Assembly: GCA_020226215.1 (NCBI GenBank) | Contig: CM035233.1 | Span: 5,270,001 to 5,334,000 of the forward strand | Direction of reading: 5' to 3' | DNA from: Sindora glabra | Lineage: Eukaryota > Streptophyta > Magnoliopsida > Fabales > Fabaceae | DNA length: 64,000 nt | In this document: one piece after another, positions 13,260 to 25,900 of the stretch | Layout: every line of letters starts with the position of its first letter | Position numbering within the stretch: the stretch's first letter is position 1 | The notes under the pieces: generated by a model | What the model was told of the DNA's origin: nothing | What the model saw: only the letters and a program-made list of their open reading frames with translations | The model's database searches: none | Position numbers and translations under genes: made by a program

Positions 13260-14871
13260 TCTTGGTAGTGGTTAGAGATGTTGAATCACAAGGAGTAAGT
13301 GTTAATGAAGTTCCAATTATGAAAGAATTTAATGATATTTTCCTAGAAGAGTTACTTGGTTTGCCCTTAAAAGAGAAATTGAGTTTTGTATTAATTTAGT
13401 TCTAAGCACATAACCTATATCCATAACTTTATATTGCATAGCACCAATAAAATTGAAAGAATTAAAGAATCAACTTAAGGATTTGTTAGATAAAGGTTTT
13501 ATTCATCTAAGCACTTCTCCTTAAGGTGTTCCCATACTCTTTATTAAAGTAAAATATGGTTTTGTTATGATTATGCATCGATTATAGGAAATTAAATAAG
13601 GTAACTGTACATAACAAATATCTTTTACCCTATATAGATGATTTGTTTAACCAACTTGAAGGTGCACAATGTTTTTCCTAGATAGATATTTGTTCAAGGT
13701 ACCATCAATTGAGAATTAAGATGGAAGATGGCATTAAGATCATTTTCCAAACTCGATATAGACATTATGATATCCTTTGATTTAACAAATACTTTAGGTA
13801 CATTCATAGATTTAATGAATAGAGTTTTCAAGCTTTTCTCTGATCAATTCATTATAATGTTTATAAATGACATCTTAGTTTATACTAAGAATAAGGAGAA
13901 GCATGAACTATACTTGAGGATTGTTTTGCAAACCTTAAGGGATCAATAGTTATATGTGAAATTTTTAAGTGTGAGTTTTGGTTGGATAATGTAACCTTCT
14001 TAAGATATGTTGTTTTCAAAGGTTGTATACAAATAGACCCATAGAAAGTTGAAATAGTGTAACATTAGCCAAGGATAACTTTTGTGATCAAGATTCATAG
14101 AATTCTTAGGTTAATGAGTTATTACTACTATTTTATCATTGATTTCTTTAGGATGATGGCCCCACTAACAAAGTTGATACAAAAAAATGTGAAATTCAAA
14201 TTGTTGAAGCTTATGAAGAGAGCTTCCAAAGCTCAAGACTTATTTGACTTCTACTACAATGCTAGCTTTGCTAATGGGATTTGGTGAGTACATTATATAT
14301 TATGATGCTTTAAGTGTTAGACTTAGATGTGTTTTGATGCAACATAGATGGCTAATTGCTTATGTTTTTAAATAACACAAGAAATATGAACAAAATTATC
14401 TTACCATGAATTAAAAAAAGCAACTATTGTGTTTGCACTCAAATTTTGAAGATAGTATCTTTATAGTAAGACTTGTGATATATATACCAATCATAAGAGC
14501 CTCAAGTACATATTTTAACAAAAAAATCTTAACATCAAATAAATAAGATGGATAAAATCATTTAAAGACTTTCATTCCATGATCTTGTATCATTTGGAAA
14601 AGGCCAATGTGGCCACGAATGCTTTAAGTAAGAAATCCATGGACAGTTTAGCTTATATTGCTAAAGCAAGGAGACCATTAATTATTGAAATTCATGATCT
14701 AAAGAAGGGTCAAGTAAAACTTAAGGTTAAAGATCTTATATTATTTTTAGAACATATCTAACTTTATCTACCTTTAATAAAGCACATCAAAGTTACTTAA
14801 GTTAAAAATCCATAATATGCAAAATGATGGAAGAAGTTAGAAATGGAAAAGCTAGTGATTTCATTATTAAT
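13260..14871 (+). pseudogene. Decayed gypsy reverse transcriptase and RNase H
   Basis: Two open remnants of 73 and 67 codons (13728-13949 and 14084-14287) plus flanking broken frames cover RT. Visible are the fingers/palm region with FIDLMNRVFK, the active-site block where YVDD-like IDDILVYS is now INDILVYTKN (first catalytic Asp replaced by Asn), the KHELYLRIVLQTLRDQ helix, and the connection to RNase H. RNase H remnants follow (HELKKATIVFALK, NHKSLKYIF, YHLEKANVATNALSKK) to about 14760, then a linker. The frame stops being pol-like at 14872, where a foreign LTR interrupts it, and pol resumes at 17442. Non-functional. Confidence 0.8.
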
Positions 14872-14876
14872 GTTCA
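14872..14876. other. Target-site duplication GTTCA (left copy)
   Basis: GTTCA at 14872-14876 is repeated at 17437-17441 on the far side of the inserted LTR. The pol reading frame continues across if one copy and the insert are removed. Confidence 0.75.
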
Positions 14877-17436
14877 CGTCACGACCCAATTTCAAGTATC
14901 ATGACCGACATAAAGACATCTAATTAGTATCCAACTAATCAGACATCTTTACAAGCCTTTAGAAAACTATATCTGACTATTTTATAATAAAAGGGGAATA
15001 TATTATAGCATCAAATAATATAAGTAAAATAAATTACATTGCACATGTAATGAAAAAGTTAATATGTGATATTAATATACAGTAGCATAACAAAATTATT
15101 TATTACATACATAAACTCTAACCATACAAAAGATAACTCAAATATATTAATCTTTTGTTATACTATGCCCCATAGAGATCATAAAGTTCTATGCAGTATA
15201 TCAGTCCTTTGTGGAAGCTTCTTGCTCTTTATCTATAAAACAAAATAATATTGAAGAGGAGTGAGTATATAAAATACTCAGTGAGTAACTACTCAATTTT
15301 TATTCCCATGATTTTCCACGATCAATTCTCTTTGATACGAAATTAGGAAGACTAGATAAATTTCCATATACTTAGCTTTATTTGTATCTAATAACTATCA
15401 TCTATCTTATGCATTATGTATTAGCATTGCATTAATAGATATGGCTAGTATGATATACAAGTTTTCTTCTTATTTCTTTGGGCCATCCTTATCCTACTTG
15501 CCTCTAACTTTTTTCCTCCACTTCTTGCCACTGGTCTCCTTCATTTAGAAGAATGCTGCAAGCCATTTAGCTAAATTCTTTCTCCCACATATCACATTTA
15601 AAATATCATATGAGCCATGAAAAGCTCAAGTGGAGTAATGATGCTATTTCAATAACATATCATGTAATCTATTTAGTAAGGTTAATACCAACTAGCTATA
15701 AGTGCTTTATCAAGTTTTAATCTTTGATTCTTATCAATGATATTCATCTTGTACATTCAATATGCTAATTCCATAAACCCTAATATATTCTCAATAAAAT
15801 ATATGCTACTTCTAATATCCCAAATGACTAACTTAAGCCTTTAGTTTGCACAAAACCCTGCTGATTTTGCCCAAAAAATTTGTGGAGATTCACCTTTCCA
15901 AATTAGTTCTAAAATTGGCAGCACTAGAGCTCTGAAATGGTAGGAATTTATTCACTAGGAAAATAAGCTTCAATTATCATGAAAATTGACTATGTATTAA
16001 CTAACATATGGAAGGGTATCTGGAATTTTTCTAGAATTTTTACTAATCATTTAGTTCCTCAAATAATTCAAAAAAAGAAGTGAAATTTTTCACGTCCTAT
16101 TTTTGGGTAAGCTGCACCTTTATGTTGAGATGTCCCTTGTTCAGGTTTTTAAAAATTTTCAAAATTTTCTAATAAATTTTATATGTATCCTAAAATTATA
16201 AAAGACTATAAAATGGGTGATTTTTAATTTTTAAGAGGTCCTAACATATCCCTAAAATTCATAGTTTATTTCTAGATTTTTAGGAATTCCAAAAGCAAAA
16301 TCAGCAAAGCAATTTCTAAACTATTAGTATTCCATCTTCACTCAAGGCTTAACAATTAGTAATCTAATCACTTAATCATGCTAATATTATTCTAATATCT
16401 TCAAGACAACTTAAGAACACAAGTTTTCAGCACCATGTCTTTATTGCATGGCCACACACCTAGTTCCATGAAATCATAATTTTAGAAAGCAATATTGGTA
16501 ATTTTGTAATCAAAATTCAATGGGAAATCAAGTGAGTTGCTACTCACTTCTGAACTTCTATATTTCAAAGCTTTGCTTCCTAATTGAGAGAGTTTCTAAT
16601 TTGAAGAAGAAGATGATGATACCTCCAAGTTTTGATGATTTCTCCTTAAGAATTTAAGCAAGCAAGTGGAAAAACTTAAAATTTTATATTTAATTTGTCC
16701 TATTGGTGTAGTTGATTGTGTTGAAAGCTTGAAAAATTCTCCTATGATAGCTACGAATTATTTGCAAAATGAGGAAAAGAAAAGCTAAACGTAGTTTTCT
16801 CAAGTTTTCTAGTGTTTTCTACATAATTCATGAAAATGGGCCTTTTTGTAATTTAATCCAAAATATCCATGGACTCTTTTAGTAATTTTTTCTATTTTAC
16901 AGTAGCAAAGTCAGCAATTTTGGGCTTTTCTCAGTCCAAATTCCATCTAAAATTAATAGAAAAAGAATGAGGCAAATTCAAGTTTTTTGGAAAAATACAA
17001 TTTGACCCCAAAACTTTTCAAAATTCTACTTTTACACAAAATTCTTTAGCCAATTTTTAATTTAGTCCTTGGGTTCAATTTCGGCTTATTATAAATACAT
17101 TTGAACCTTAATAAATGGTTTTAATTGGTCTAAAAATAATTTTAAGAAACTAAATTAAATTATTATTATTTTGGCCCATTTTACCAAATTTCGACTCATC
17201 TAAACCCCTAAAATCGAGTTAGGCTCTATCAAAATTCCTCTAATATTTTAGGTATATTCCTAACAATATTTTAACTTAAATTTTATCTCTATTAATGTTT
17301 CAAAGGTTTTGGAAAAGCTTCCCAAGAGGTTACCTATCTTTAAAATTTTCCTAAGTTAGCACGCTTAACTAAGAAGTATTAATTTACTTTGAACTTTAGG
17401 AATAGTTCTTAGGAAAAGTCTCCTAGGGATATTATA
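14877..17436 (-). repeat. Solo LTR (2.56 kb) inserted between RNase H and integrase
   Basis: Its left end CGTCACGACCC and right end ATATTATA look like decayed TGTCACGACCC and TGTTACA, each one or two transitions away from the TG..CA rule. Perfect 5-bp duplications flank it. By comparison with the LTR at 1172-4319, whose PPT lies on its right, it is probably reverse-oriented. No coding domains are inside, so it is a solo LTR left by recombination rather than a full element. Confidence 0.7.
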
Positions 17437-17441
17437 GTTCA

Positions 17442-18465
17442 TAAGGTTCTTTGGCAACGAACATGGATATGTGTACCTTATATAGCAAAGATATAGAAAC
17501 TATGGTTAGAGGAAGCTCATTATTCAACCTATACCATTAATCCTAGATCAACCAAGACATACAAAGATATAAGGTAATTGTATTGGTGGGATAACATGAA
17601 GAAGGACATAACTAATTTTATATCTTATTGCTTGGTTTGCGAACAATTAAAAGTTGAACACCAAATGCTTGTAAGGTTGCACTGGAACATTAAAATGGAT
17701 GAATGGAAGTAGAAAATAAGCATATTGGACTTTGTGATTAGGTTACTTGGTAGTACCAAGGAATTTGACTTTATTTGGATAATTATAAATAGACTAACTA
17801 AGTTAATACACTTTCTTCTTATGAATATTACTTAAGGCTTTGCTCAATATGTATAAATCTACACTAATGAGATTATTAGACTTCATAAGGTGCCTATATT
17901 TATCATATCTGATTATGGACCACAATTCATAATACATTTTTAGAAGGCATTTCAAGAAGCCTTGGAAATGCAAGTGGACTTTAGCTTAACTTTCCATCCA
18001 TAAATAAATATACAATTAGCAAAGATTATTCTTTCCTTAGAAAACATGTTGTAATCATGTGTCTTGGACTTTGGAGGAAATTGGGACTACTACTTACCTT
18101 TTATAAAGTTAGCTTGTAACAATAGCTACTAAGCAAGCATCCACATGGCTCCACTTGAGGCTTTGTAAGGAAGGCAATGCATATCTCCAATTGGCTGGTT
18201 TGAGGTTGGTGAAGCCAAACTTGTAGGCCTAGAATTAGGACAAGACCCTATAGATAAACCTTATGTGATAAAGGACAGTTATTAGTAGCTCAAAGTAAAT
18301 AGAAAGGCATATGTTGATCATCAATGCTAGGATTTAGAATTTGGTATTGATGATTATGTATTCCTTAGAATTTCACCTATAAAAGCTATAATGAGATTAA
18401 AAAAAATGTAAAGGTTAGTCCAAGATACATATGTCTTTTTGAAAATTCTTAAGCGAGTTGGTGTG
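17442..18465 (+). pseudogene. Decayed gypsy integrase (zinc-binding and core domains)
   Basis: After the solo LTR the pol frame resumes with the remnant preceding the integrase HHCC domain (LEEAHYS, YWWDNMKKDI, CLVCEQLKVEHQ), then the DDE core region with LDFVIRLLG, FIWIIINRLTKL, FIISDYGPQFI (second acidic residue retained), and NNSY..ASIHMAPLEAL. The C-terminal part begins DLEFGIDDYVFL and ILKRVG and is then cut at 18465 by a second solo LTR. Several stops interrupt it. The order integrase after RNase H supports Ty3/gypsy. Confidence 0.8.
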
Positions 18466-20450
18466 TGTTACACCCTCTTTAAAATATAATAACTTGAAAT
18501 TTTATTTTGTGATGAGAATAATTAAAATAACCTATATGCTCCTGCTTAAAATAAAACTTTTACATGTGAAAAGAAAATTTTTTATAAGTAACTATGAATG
18601 ACTTATTAAGTAAAATAAAATTTAATGTTTTAGTATCTTTAGAATAAAGATTTTGTGAAAAATAGATAAGAAAAAATAAGTAAAATAGTAAGGTTTAAGG
18701 TTTTAGGTTATTATATGTAAGTATGTGAGTATAGAAGGATCTACTAAACATTTTAAAAAATGCCTCTAGTTACAATTCCTTTTTTTTATAGCACCCATTA
18801 TCCTTTCCCATTTCATTTCTCCTAATACCCTTAAAACTCCTCACCTTCACTCTTCTTCTCCTTTTCCTCCTTATCATCTCTTCAAATTTAGTTAGGAAAG
18901 ATGCAATCTTCTTTAAATATTTCATCTAATTATGGTAATAACATCATCAATCTTGAGTCACTTCTTCATATCTTCTAGTTGATAAAGATTACAGCTATTT
19001 TGGAATTAAAAAGGGAATTAGAAGACTAACAAAAGATACTCTTAATTATGGTATGATTATCCTTACAAAGCATTCAATCTACCTCTTAGCATCCTTTTCC
19101 TTACTAAATAAGTGAATATCCTAGCCTAAATTTACTAATTTTGTTAGAGATTTATTAGTTTTGTATGATTTTGTTTGAAACATATCGATTGTGTGGTTTT
19201 TATTATATTTAATGTTAAAGGTAGCATGTAAAGAGTGTTAAATATGTGTATTAATAAATAGATGATGATTCAGTGAGTAATAAATGAATTATGATGGTAT
19301 TTAATGTTGCTTAAATAGTGAATTTTTGAAGAAAATGCAAAAAATTTATCTATGAATCAATTTTAAAAGTGATTCGCCTTTCCCAAATTAAATTTTCTAC
19401 ATTTAATTAGTTCCAGAATTGAAATTTCTACCCTAAATTAGTTTTGAATTGATTCTCCACTTCCAAAATCATAAATTGCACTCTAAATTGCTTCCCAAAG
19501 TGATTCTACCAATCCAATTTCATGTGTTAATGACATAACTAAATATAATTGATCGTTTAATTGCACATTGAACAATAAGAATGATGTTTAGACATATTAT
19601 TAAGATTTTTTTATCTTTTTTCAAGCATACATATGATTATTATATCATGAAATGTGTTGGAATTGAAAATAAATGAAACATTTAAGATATCAAGTTACTT
19701 GAGGCCATATAACGAGACATAGTGATCTTGCATTGCATTCTATGAAACAACTCAATTTATATTAAAATAAAATGAGCTATGTGACCATGCATTAAAACTT
19801 GGTGTTGTTATGAAAAAGATGATAATGATGACTTAAGTTATAATTTGTTTTAATTTGAGAAAGAAATGAAATGTCAAACATGATGGGGGATAATGTGATT
19901 ATTAAACATTTAAGATTGAATTGATAAATTTAGGATGTCTTATGTGTTAAGTTTGTAAGAGAATGATCTAGTGGGTAAGTTGATACATTGTCACATTTTT
20001 CTATTCTCATGTATTCACTCATTGAGCCTCTAACTCACTCTTCCACAATTTATTTGCATATACACAAACCAAGCCCCCACCACTACCTTCTTAGAGTTGG
20101 ATTTGTTAGAAGCTTTACGATTTGAATGGATAACACCAAATATTTGGACATGATGATAGATTTTAGGGCCCTATTCTATTTAAGCTGAGGAAAGAAAGCC
20201 ATAAACTATACCTTTTGAGTCACTTAGATGAATTAATCCTCGTCTTAGGAGGAATATAAACAAATTTAACATTTTTAATTTTGTAAACTTTATTAATAAA
20301 TGAAATATCATATTTTGATAAAGGTTGTTTTCTTTTTCCTATTATATATGTTAGTTAAATAATCAAGGTTTAGATGGATAAACCAAATTAGGCTAGTAAA
20401 AACTAAGTAGCAAGTTCCTCATTGGTTATGACTAAGATTAGATTACAATA
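18466..20450 (+). repeat. Second solo LTR (1.99 kb) splitting the integrase C-terminus
   Basis: It begins TGTTACACCCTC and ends GATTACAATA, one C-to-T change from a CA terminus. The flanking pentamers are GTGTG (18461-18465) and GTATA (20451-20455), equal apart from two G-to-A transitions, and excision of insert plus one copy restores the integrase frame. The strand is assigned only by the better-preserved TG end. The interior has a pyrimidine-rich stretch near 18780-18880 but no domains. Confidence 0.65.
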
Positions 20451-20455
20451 GTATA

Positions 20456-20812
20456 ATAGCCTATTGGTTAGCACTGCCACCTAAGCTTGCTAATGTGTAT
20501 CTCATTTTTCATGTTTTCATGCTTAAGAAGTATTTACCTGACCATTTAACATATGTTAGTTCCATAAATCATCCAATTGAGAAAAAATTTGTTCTATAAA
20601 GAGAAATTGGTGACTACCGTAGATAAACAAGTTAAGAAACTTCACTCTAAGAAGATAGCTTCAGTAAAAGTGATATGGCAAAATCAAATCTATAAGGAAG
20701 CAACATAAAAATCCAAAGACATGATGCATGCCAGATATGCTCACATATTTAGCAATTAAGTTTAGTATTTTATTTTAGGAAATTTAGGGATGAATTTCCT
20801 TAAAGGGAAGAA
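20456..20812 (+). pseudogene. Decayed integrase C-terminus and PPT of the large gypsy element
   Basis: Frames give AYWLALPPKLANVYLIFHVF and MLKKYLPDH, the conserved C-terminal integrase block of many plant gypsy elements (LALPP..., FHVSMLRKY). It is followed by shifted remnants to about 20760 and a purine tract AAAGGGAAGAA at 20802-20812 just before the 3' LTR. Confidence 0.7.
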
Positions 20813-23577
20813 TGTAATGGCTCTAGCATAAATAGGAAGCTTAAATACACTATAGTGTAGTACATAAGTTAATAAGATTATTATGAACTTTGGATTATTT
20901 GGAGTAACCTCAAATCATAGTATTCTTATAGATTCAAAACCTTAACATGTTTTATGCTTCCATTTGGCTCATCATTTGTATGAGCTAGGTCATCCATGAT
21001 TTTTTAAAAATTTTTCTAAGTTTAGGGCACTAATAAATGGAGCTATATAAAATATATATTATTTAAAAATTAGAAATTCTAACCTTATTTGATTTGATAT
21101 TGCTCGATCTAAACATCATTTTTAATGAATTTTTAGAAATCTTTAAGTGGGCTTTTAATGAAATGGAAAATAGCAATATTGTCAAAATTCATTATTTTGA
21201 ACTAGAACCCAAAATCTAGATTTCATTTTTTGGAGTTTTTTTAATATTTTATTTGAATCTAAATGGGAGTATTTCCTTATTTACATTTATATTTTAAGTA
21301 AATAAAAATTAAAATATAAATTAAAGACAAATGAGAAATTTTATCTAATGTAAATAAGTAAATAAAATAAAAGCAATGGCTAAACACCCTTTACTCACCT
21401 ATTTCATTAGAACCTTTGAGCAATAGCAAGGCATTTCATTTCTGATGCCTAGCACCATTTTGTCCAAGCTCTCTATTCTTCATGTTCTTCTTCCCCTCCT
21501 AAACTCTCATGCCCTAAAACTACCAAATTTCTTCACAATTTCCCATGATTTCTTCCACTACTTTATTGTTCTTATTGAAGCATTAAGAAATCTAGGGATT
21601 ACGTTAGTTTAAACTTATGGAAATGTTTAGAAAAAAAACCCTAGGTTGACTTATTTTGAAATTCTCATTCCTTTGCTATAGAAAGGTAATCCCAAGGTTC
21701 AATCGTTTAATTAAGAGTCAAATTAACTTAGTTTAAGTGCCTTGGTAGCAAGAATATAATGTTTATATGTTAGGGCTTAAGGTTTGTTTTGGAAATTTTT
21801 TATATGGGGATAAATATTCAAAATTTGGTGTTCCAATGAGTTAATATATGGTTTGTTTGTTATTTGATCCTTGTAAAAGGTTAAAAAATTCTACTGCAAG
21901 CACCGATTAACTATAAAGAGTAGTTAAGTCAGACTTAACTGTTTAACCATTATTATGAGTAAATAATATGTATTTTAACTTTTTTTTTATGATTTTAATT
22001 ATTTTTGTATTTTCAAATCATTATTTTCAATTTTATTAATTTATTATATTTTATCCATATTTTTCTTCCTTTTGTAACCCTTTCTTTAAATTATGGTCAT
22101 GAGAAATGTTACTAAATTGATGAACTAACAATTTCAATTGTATAGGTGAGTTATTTTATCAAAAATGGGATGTTTATGAAACATGCTTATTTTGAAGATA
22201 ATGAAAGGTATGCTTGTGTAAATAATGAAATGGTTTTGGATTGGTAAATATGGAATGATTGATATATTTCAAAATGAACTATGAAATGATATGATAATAG
22301 GAAAGTTACAAACATTAATAGACTAATTATAAATGATTCATGGATATAACTTATATAGATAGTAAAAGGAAGAAACTTATGTGGCTTTAATTATGTCTTA
22401 ACCATAGTTATGCTATTTGAAACTTTTATTAAGATTTTGTTAATATAACTATTTTTTGTAAATGCTATTTCTATTACAATTGTTCTATAAGCTTGTTATA
22501 GGAGATAAGTAGTTAGAAACTACTTTGGTGCACCTTAGATAGTTGATATCACCCTCGGGATAAGCTTTGGTATGCCTAAAGGTGATGATAATTGGTATCA
22601 TACTAGGGACAAACTTTGATATGCCTAGAAATGAGGATGGTTATATCACCCTAAGGATAGGCTATGATACGCTCAAATGTGAGAGGATGTTAGTGTCATA
22701 CTAAGGACAAATTATGATATGTCCAAATGTGATGAGATAGTTAGTTATCATATAAACTATGTGCTTAAATAGATTAGAAACCTCACATTTAATTATTATT
22801 TTAATGTGATTTCATTTTAAGTTTATGCTAAGATTTCGCATTTATTTATATCATTGTAAACTTGAATACTTGTATTTATTTTTCATGTTATCTATCTAAA
22901 AATCCATAAATTTCTAATTTGTTATAATTTGATAATCTTGCTATTTCCATTATAACTCATTATCACTTTGCTTATTTTTATTTAAAATTTTCTATGAAAA
23001 ACTCAGGCTTTAGATTATCCTATTTTCGTTAGGATGCATATTATTTGCTCATTGAATCAATGACTCACCCAAGTGTTTTTCTATGTTTTTCAAGTAGAAG
23101 TGAAGTCTTAAGTCCATCATCCTTGGCACCATAGATAAAGGAGTACCATATAATGGTGAGCTGCACACATTGTGCTTATAGGCAAAAAAGGTCAAATTTT
23201 TTCATTTTGTATTAAGTAAATATTTTAAATTCATAGTTGTGCTCCAAACTTATATGCAAGGTCTTGCTTCTGATGTCTCATGGTTGATTTTAAGTATATT
23301 TCTATTTATATGAACTAATGTCAAGTTTAAATTATAGGTGAATAATTATAGCCTAAGATGTAACTAATGAGAATGCTATAATGAGACCATTATGCAAGGA
23401 TGGAAGATGTGACATCCATGTGAGGATCGCCAAATATATAAATGTATGATTGATAAATGAGTAACCGATACCAAGTTATAGATCATCTAAGTGTAATAGA
23501 GGCTTGCATTGCCTAATTCATATATATGTCCATTAAGATCATACACTAGTTGCAACCCCTACTTTTTGGTTGTAGCA
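20813..23577 (+). repeat. 3' LTR of the large gypsy element
   Basis: It starts TGTAATGGCTCTAGC directly after the purine tract and aligns by eye with the left LTR, including the minisatellite at 22530-22745. It is about 320 bp shorter than the left copy. The end is placed at ..GTAGCA by matching the position of the left LTR end. Confidence 0.75.
22530..22745 (+). repeat. Tandem minisatellite inside the 3' LTR
   Basis: Four to five copies of the same GATATCAC, GGGACA and CTATGATATGC unit as at 10058-10440 are present. The copy-number difference shows change in array length since the LTRs separated. Confidence 0.7.
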
Positions 23578-25640
23578 TACTAATATGAAAAGCTTCCTTT
23601 AAAATTGGAATAGCATTGCCTTTAATAGAAAAAGTAAAATTAAGTACTTAATCTCTATAATTTATTTTAATTTATATTTTTATCTTTACATTTTTTCTTG
23701 TTTGGCTTTGATGATTTACTTTCCCTTATTTTTAGCTTGCTATCATTCTTGATTTATTGATTTACATCAACAATTGTTTAATTCAATGCATGTTTATTCA
23801 CTTATATCTTGGAATTTTCTTTGCATGCTCTAATTAATTATAATTATTTGGATTTTAATAAAATAGGTAAAATAATTATTCCAAAGATTTATTTTCTAAA
23901 ACTTAATATGATAAAGTGATCTATTAATAGTTTTAGGCTCATGAATACCTAAATGGATTAATGTGCAAAAGTGTAGGCATATATCTTTATTAAACCATGA
24001 TAGGAGGGTCTTTTAGGGTTTTATTTAAATTAACTAGTTCCACTTTCCACTCCTCACTTAATGTAATTATTTACTTGTCTTATTAAGAACTACACAGAAA
24101 AGTAAAAGGCAAAAAAGCCCTATGCCAATAGTGCATGCTTATGCTCTATCAACTTTCTAGAAATCCATGAACATGTACACTTCTATTTTTTGTTGGTGTT
24201 CTAAATTTCAATGATTTGTAATATAAATTCCTTAAAAGTAGTATTGGAGCCATTTTGTATGGAATTAAGACTTAAAGTTACAATCAACTAAATATTCTTT
24301 TCATTATTATCTTATTTTTTGTAATTCACTATTTGTTTATTGGGATACAAATTTGCTAAATTTGATTTAGGACTTTTATTGTCTCTTTTATAATGAATTA
24401 TCTACTTTTGAATCATCACGAATATTCTCAACTTTGAATTTTACTTTCAAATACCATGGTATATTCTTTTTAAAATCTACACATCTAGTATCATTTTCAA
24501 AGTTCGATTAAGGCTTTTATAGATAACTTTCTTTTTTTATGATTTTGACATATGTAATAGTGTGTGAAATCGTTGCCTATTGTCTGACAATTTTGGATTT
24601 AAATGCTTTTGGTGTATTATTAACAGTCATTTTTAATTTCACACAAGTACTCTGTCCTAGTTCGTAATTTCTTTTAAGGGATTTATTGGATATGATTTAT
24701 CCAACTATAGTTTGAAATAAATTGAATGAATTTTTCTAAGATCTAATTTTAACATTTTTTTTTGTTTTTCAATGCAGTGAACTGTGATTTAAAATCATGT
24801 TTTGGGTTCACTCCTTGTTGGACCCTGTCTAAATTGTGATTGTTTGGTGGTGGCCAGTGAAATTAGGGCATATTTTGGAGACTTCGTTGTTGTACTCGCC
24901 CTGAAAAGCCTAAAATGGGTGTTAGTGGTAGAAGAACTGTAATTTGAAGAAGACCACAGCATCATGGAGGTTCGATCCTTGCAGAAGTATATGGTTCATT
25001 TTTTTTTTCTCTTTCTAGTTTCATATTGTATTACTTTGATGGCAGAAGCGCTTTTATCAATGTTGAATTCCTTTGTCAATGGGTGTGCTTATCATGTATG
25101 ACCAATACGTATTTTATATTGTATTTTATTATTTTTGCATTGCAAAAACAATCTATTATATATTTGTCATATTTTTAGTTGATTAAAATTATTCTCTAAT
25201 AAAACTAGTCTAATAAAACTAGTGAGATGAAGGTATGATATTTTTGTAGAAAAATACTATAATATGCCTACTTTGTACTAATAACTTCACTCTCTTTAGG
25301 TGCAGTTTTGAATTTTTTTTAAATAAAAATTAATTTGACTTAAATGATTAAAATGAATTATTTAAATGTTTTGTATCAAATGAACTTAAAACTTGTGAAT
25401 TTTAATGCAATATAAAGCTCATATGATCAATATAGGCACATGTCGTATAGCATCCCACTATAAATTAATCATATTTTACACAAGTTATTAATTTTTAAAA
25501 ATATTTGAATGATAGTTTTAGGAAATTTTTTATTAAATTTTAGATTTTTTAGAAAAATTTTGAATTAATATCAAATTATTATTATCGAAGTGAAATTATT
25601 TATATTAATTTACAAAGTCTTCAAGCTAAGAATATTTAAG
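23578..25640. other. AT-rich spacer with one less AT-rich patch, no gene called
   Basis: Mostly featureless. A patch at 24770-25000 has a higher G content. It is preceded by a pyrimidine tract plus CAG and ends CCTTGCAG, but no frame through it stays open, so no exon is called. Confidence 0.4.
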
Positions 25641-25679
25641 AGAATAATTTTTAATTGTTTTATAAATAGTTCCTAAGGG

Positions 25680-25900
25680 CATGCTATGGCACGCGGCAAT
25701 GCATTTAAGCCTGTTGCACCACACAATGATCAAGGCATTACGCAGTTATGGTGCATGCAATTTGCGTGATTCCTATAATAATAAGGCGTAACACAATAGC
25801 GTTATTCACAACAATCATAAATAGAAATTACCCAATGTTATTCGAGACAGAAACGCTACCCTATCTACTCAATTTTTCTTTGTGACTTGCGACTTCAAGT
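25680..25900. other. GC-richer patch with retained CpG, identity unknown
   Basis: It contains several CG dinucleotides (GGCACGCGGCAATG, GGCGTAACACAATAGCG, CGAGACAGAAACGC) in a window otherwise nearly CpG-free. There is no open frame and no transposon domain. It sits just left of the LINE and could be a younger fragment. Confidence 0.3.

Larger units (their letters stand above)
8170..23577 (+). mobile_element. Large Ty3/gypsy LTR retrotransposon with two nested solo LTRs
   Basis: Two long related LTRs (8170-11255 and 20813-23577) flank a degenerate gag-pol in the order gag, protease, RT, RNase H, integrase, which is diagnostic of Ty3/gypsy. A tRNA-Met-type primer site follows the left LTR and a purine tract precedes the right one. 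The pol is split twice by foreign solo LTRs (14877-17436, 18466-20450). Removing these would leave about 10.9 kb, a normal size. Flanks TAATT (8165-8169) and TAATA (23581-23585) may be an eroded target duplication, but three bases lie between the apparent LTR end and the second copy, so this is uncertain. All frames carry many stops. Confidence 0.85.

Noticed and set aside
13728..13949. 73-codon open frame as a possible independent gene
   Set aside because: It is a surviving piece of gypsy reverse transcriptase with altered catalytic residues, not a gene.
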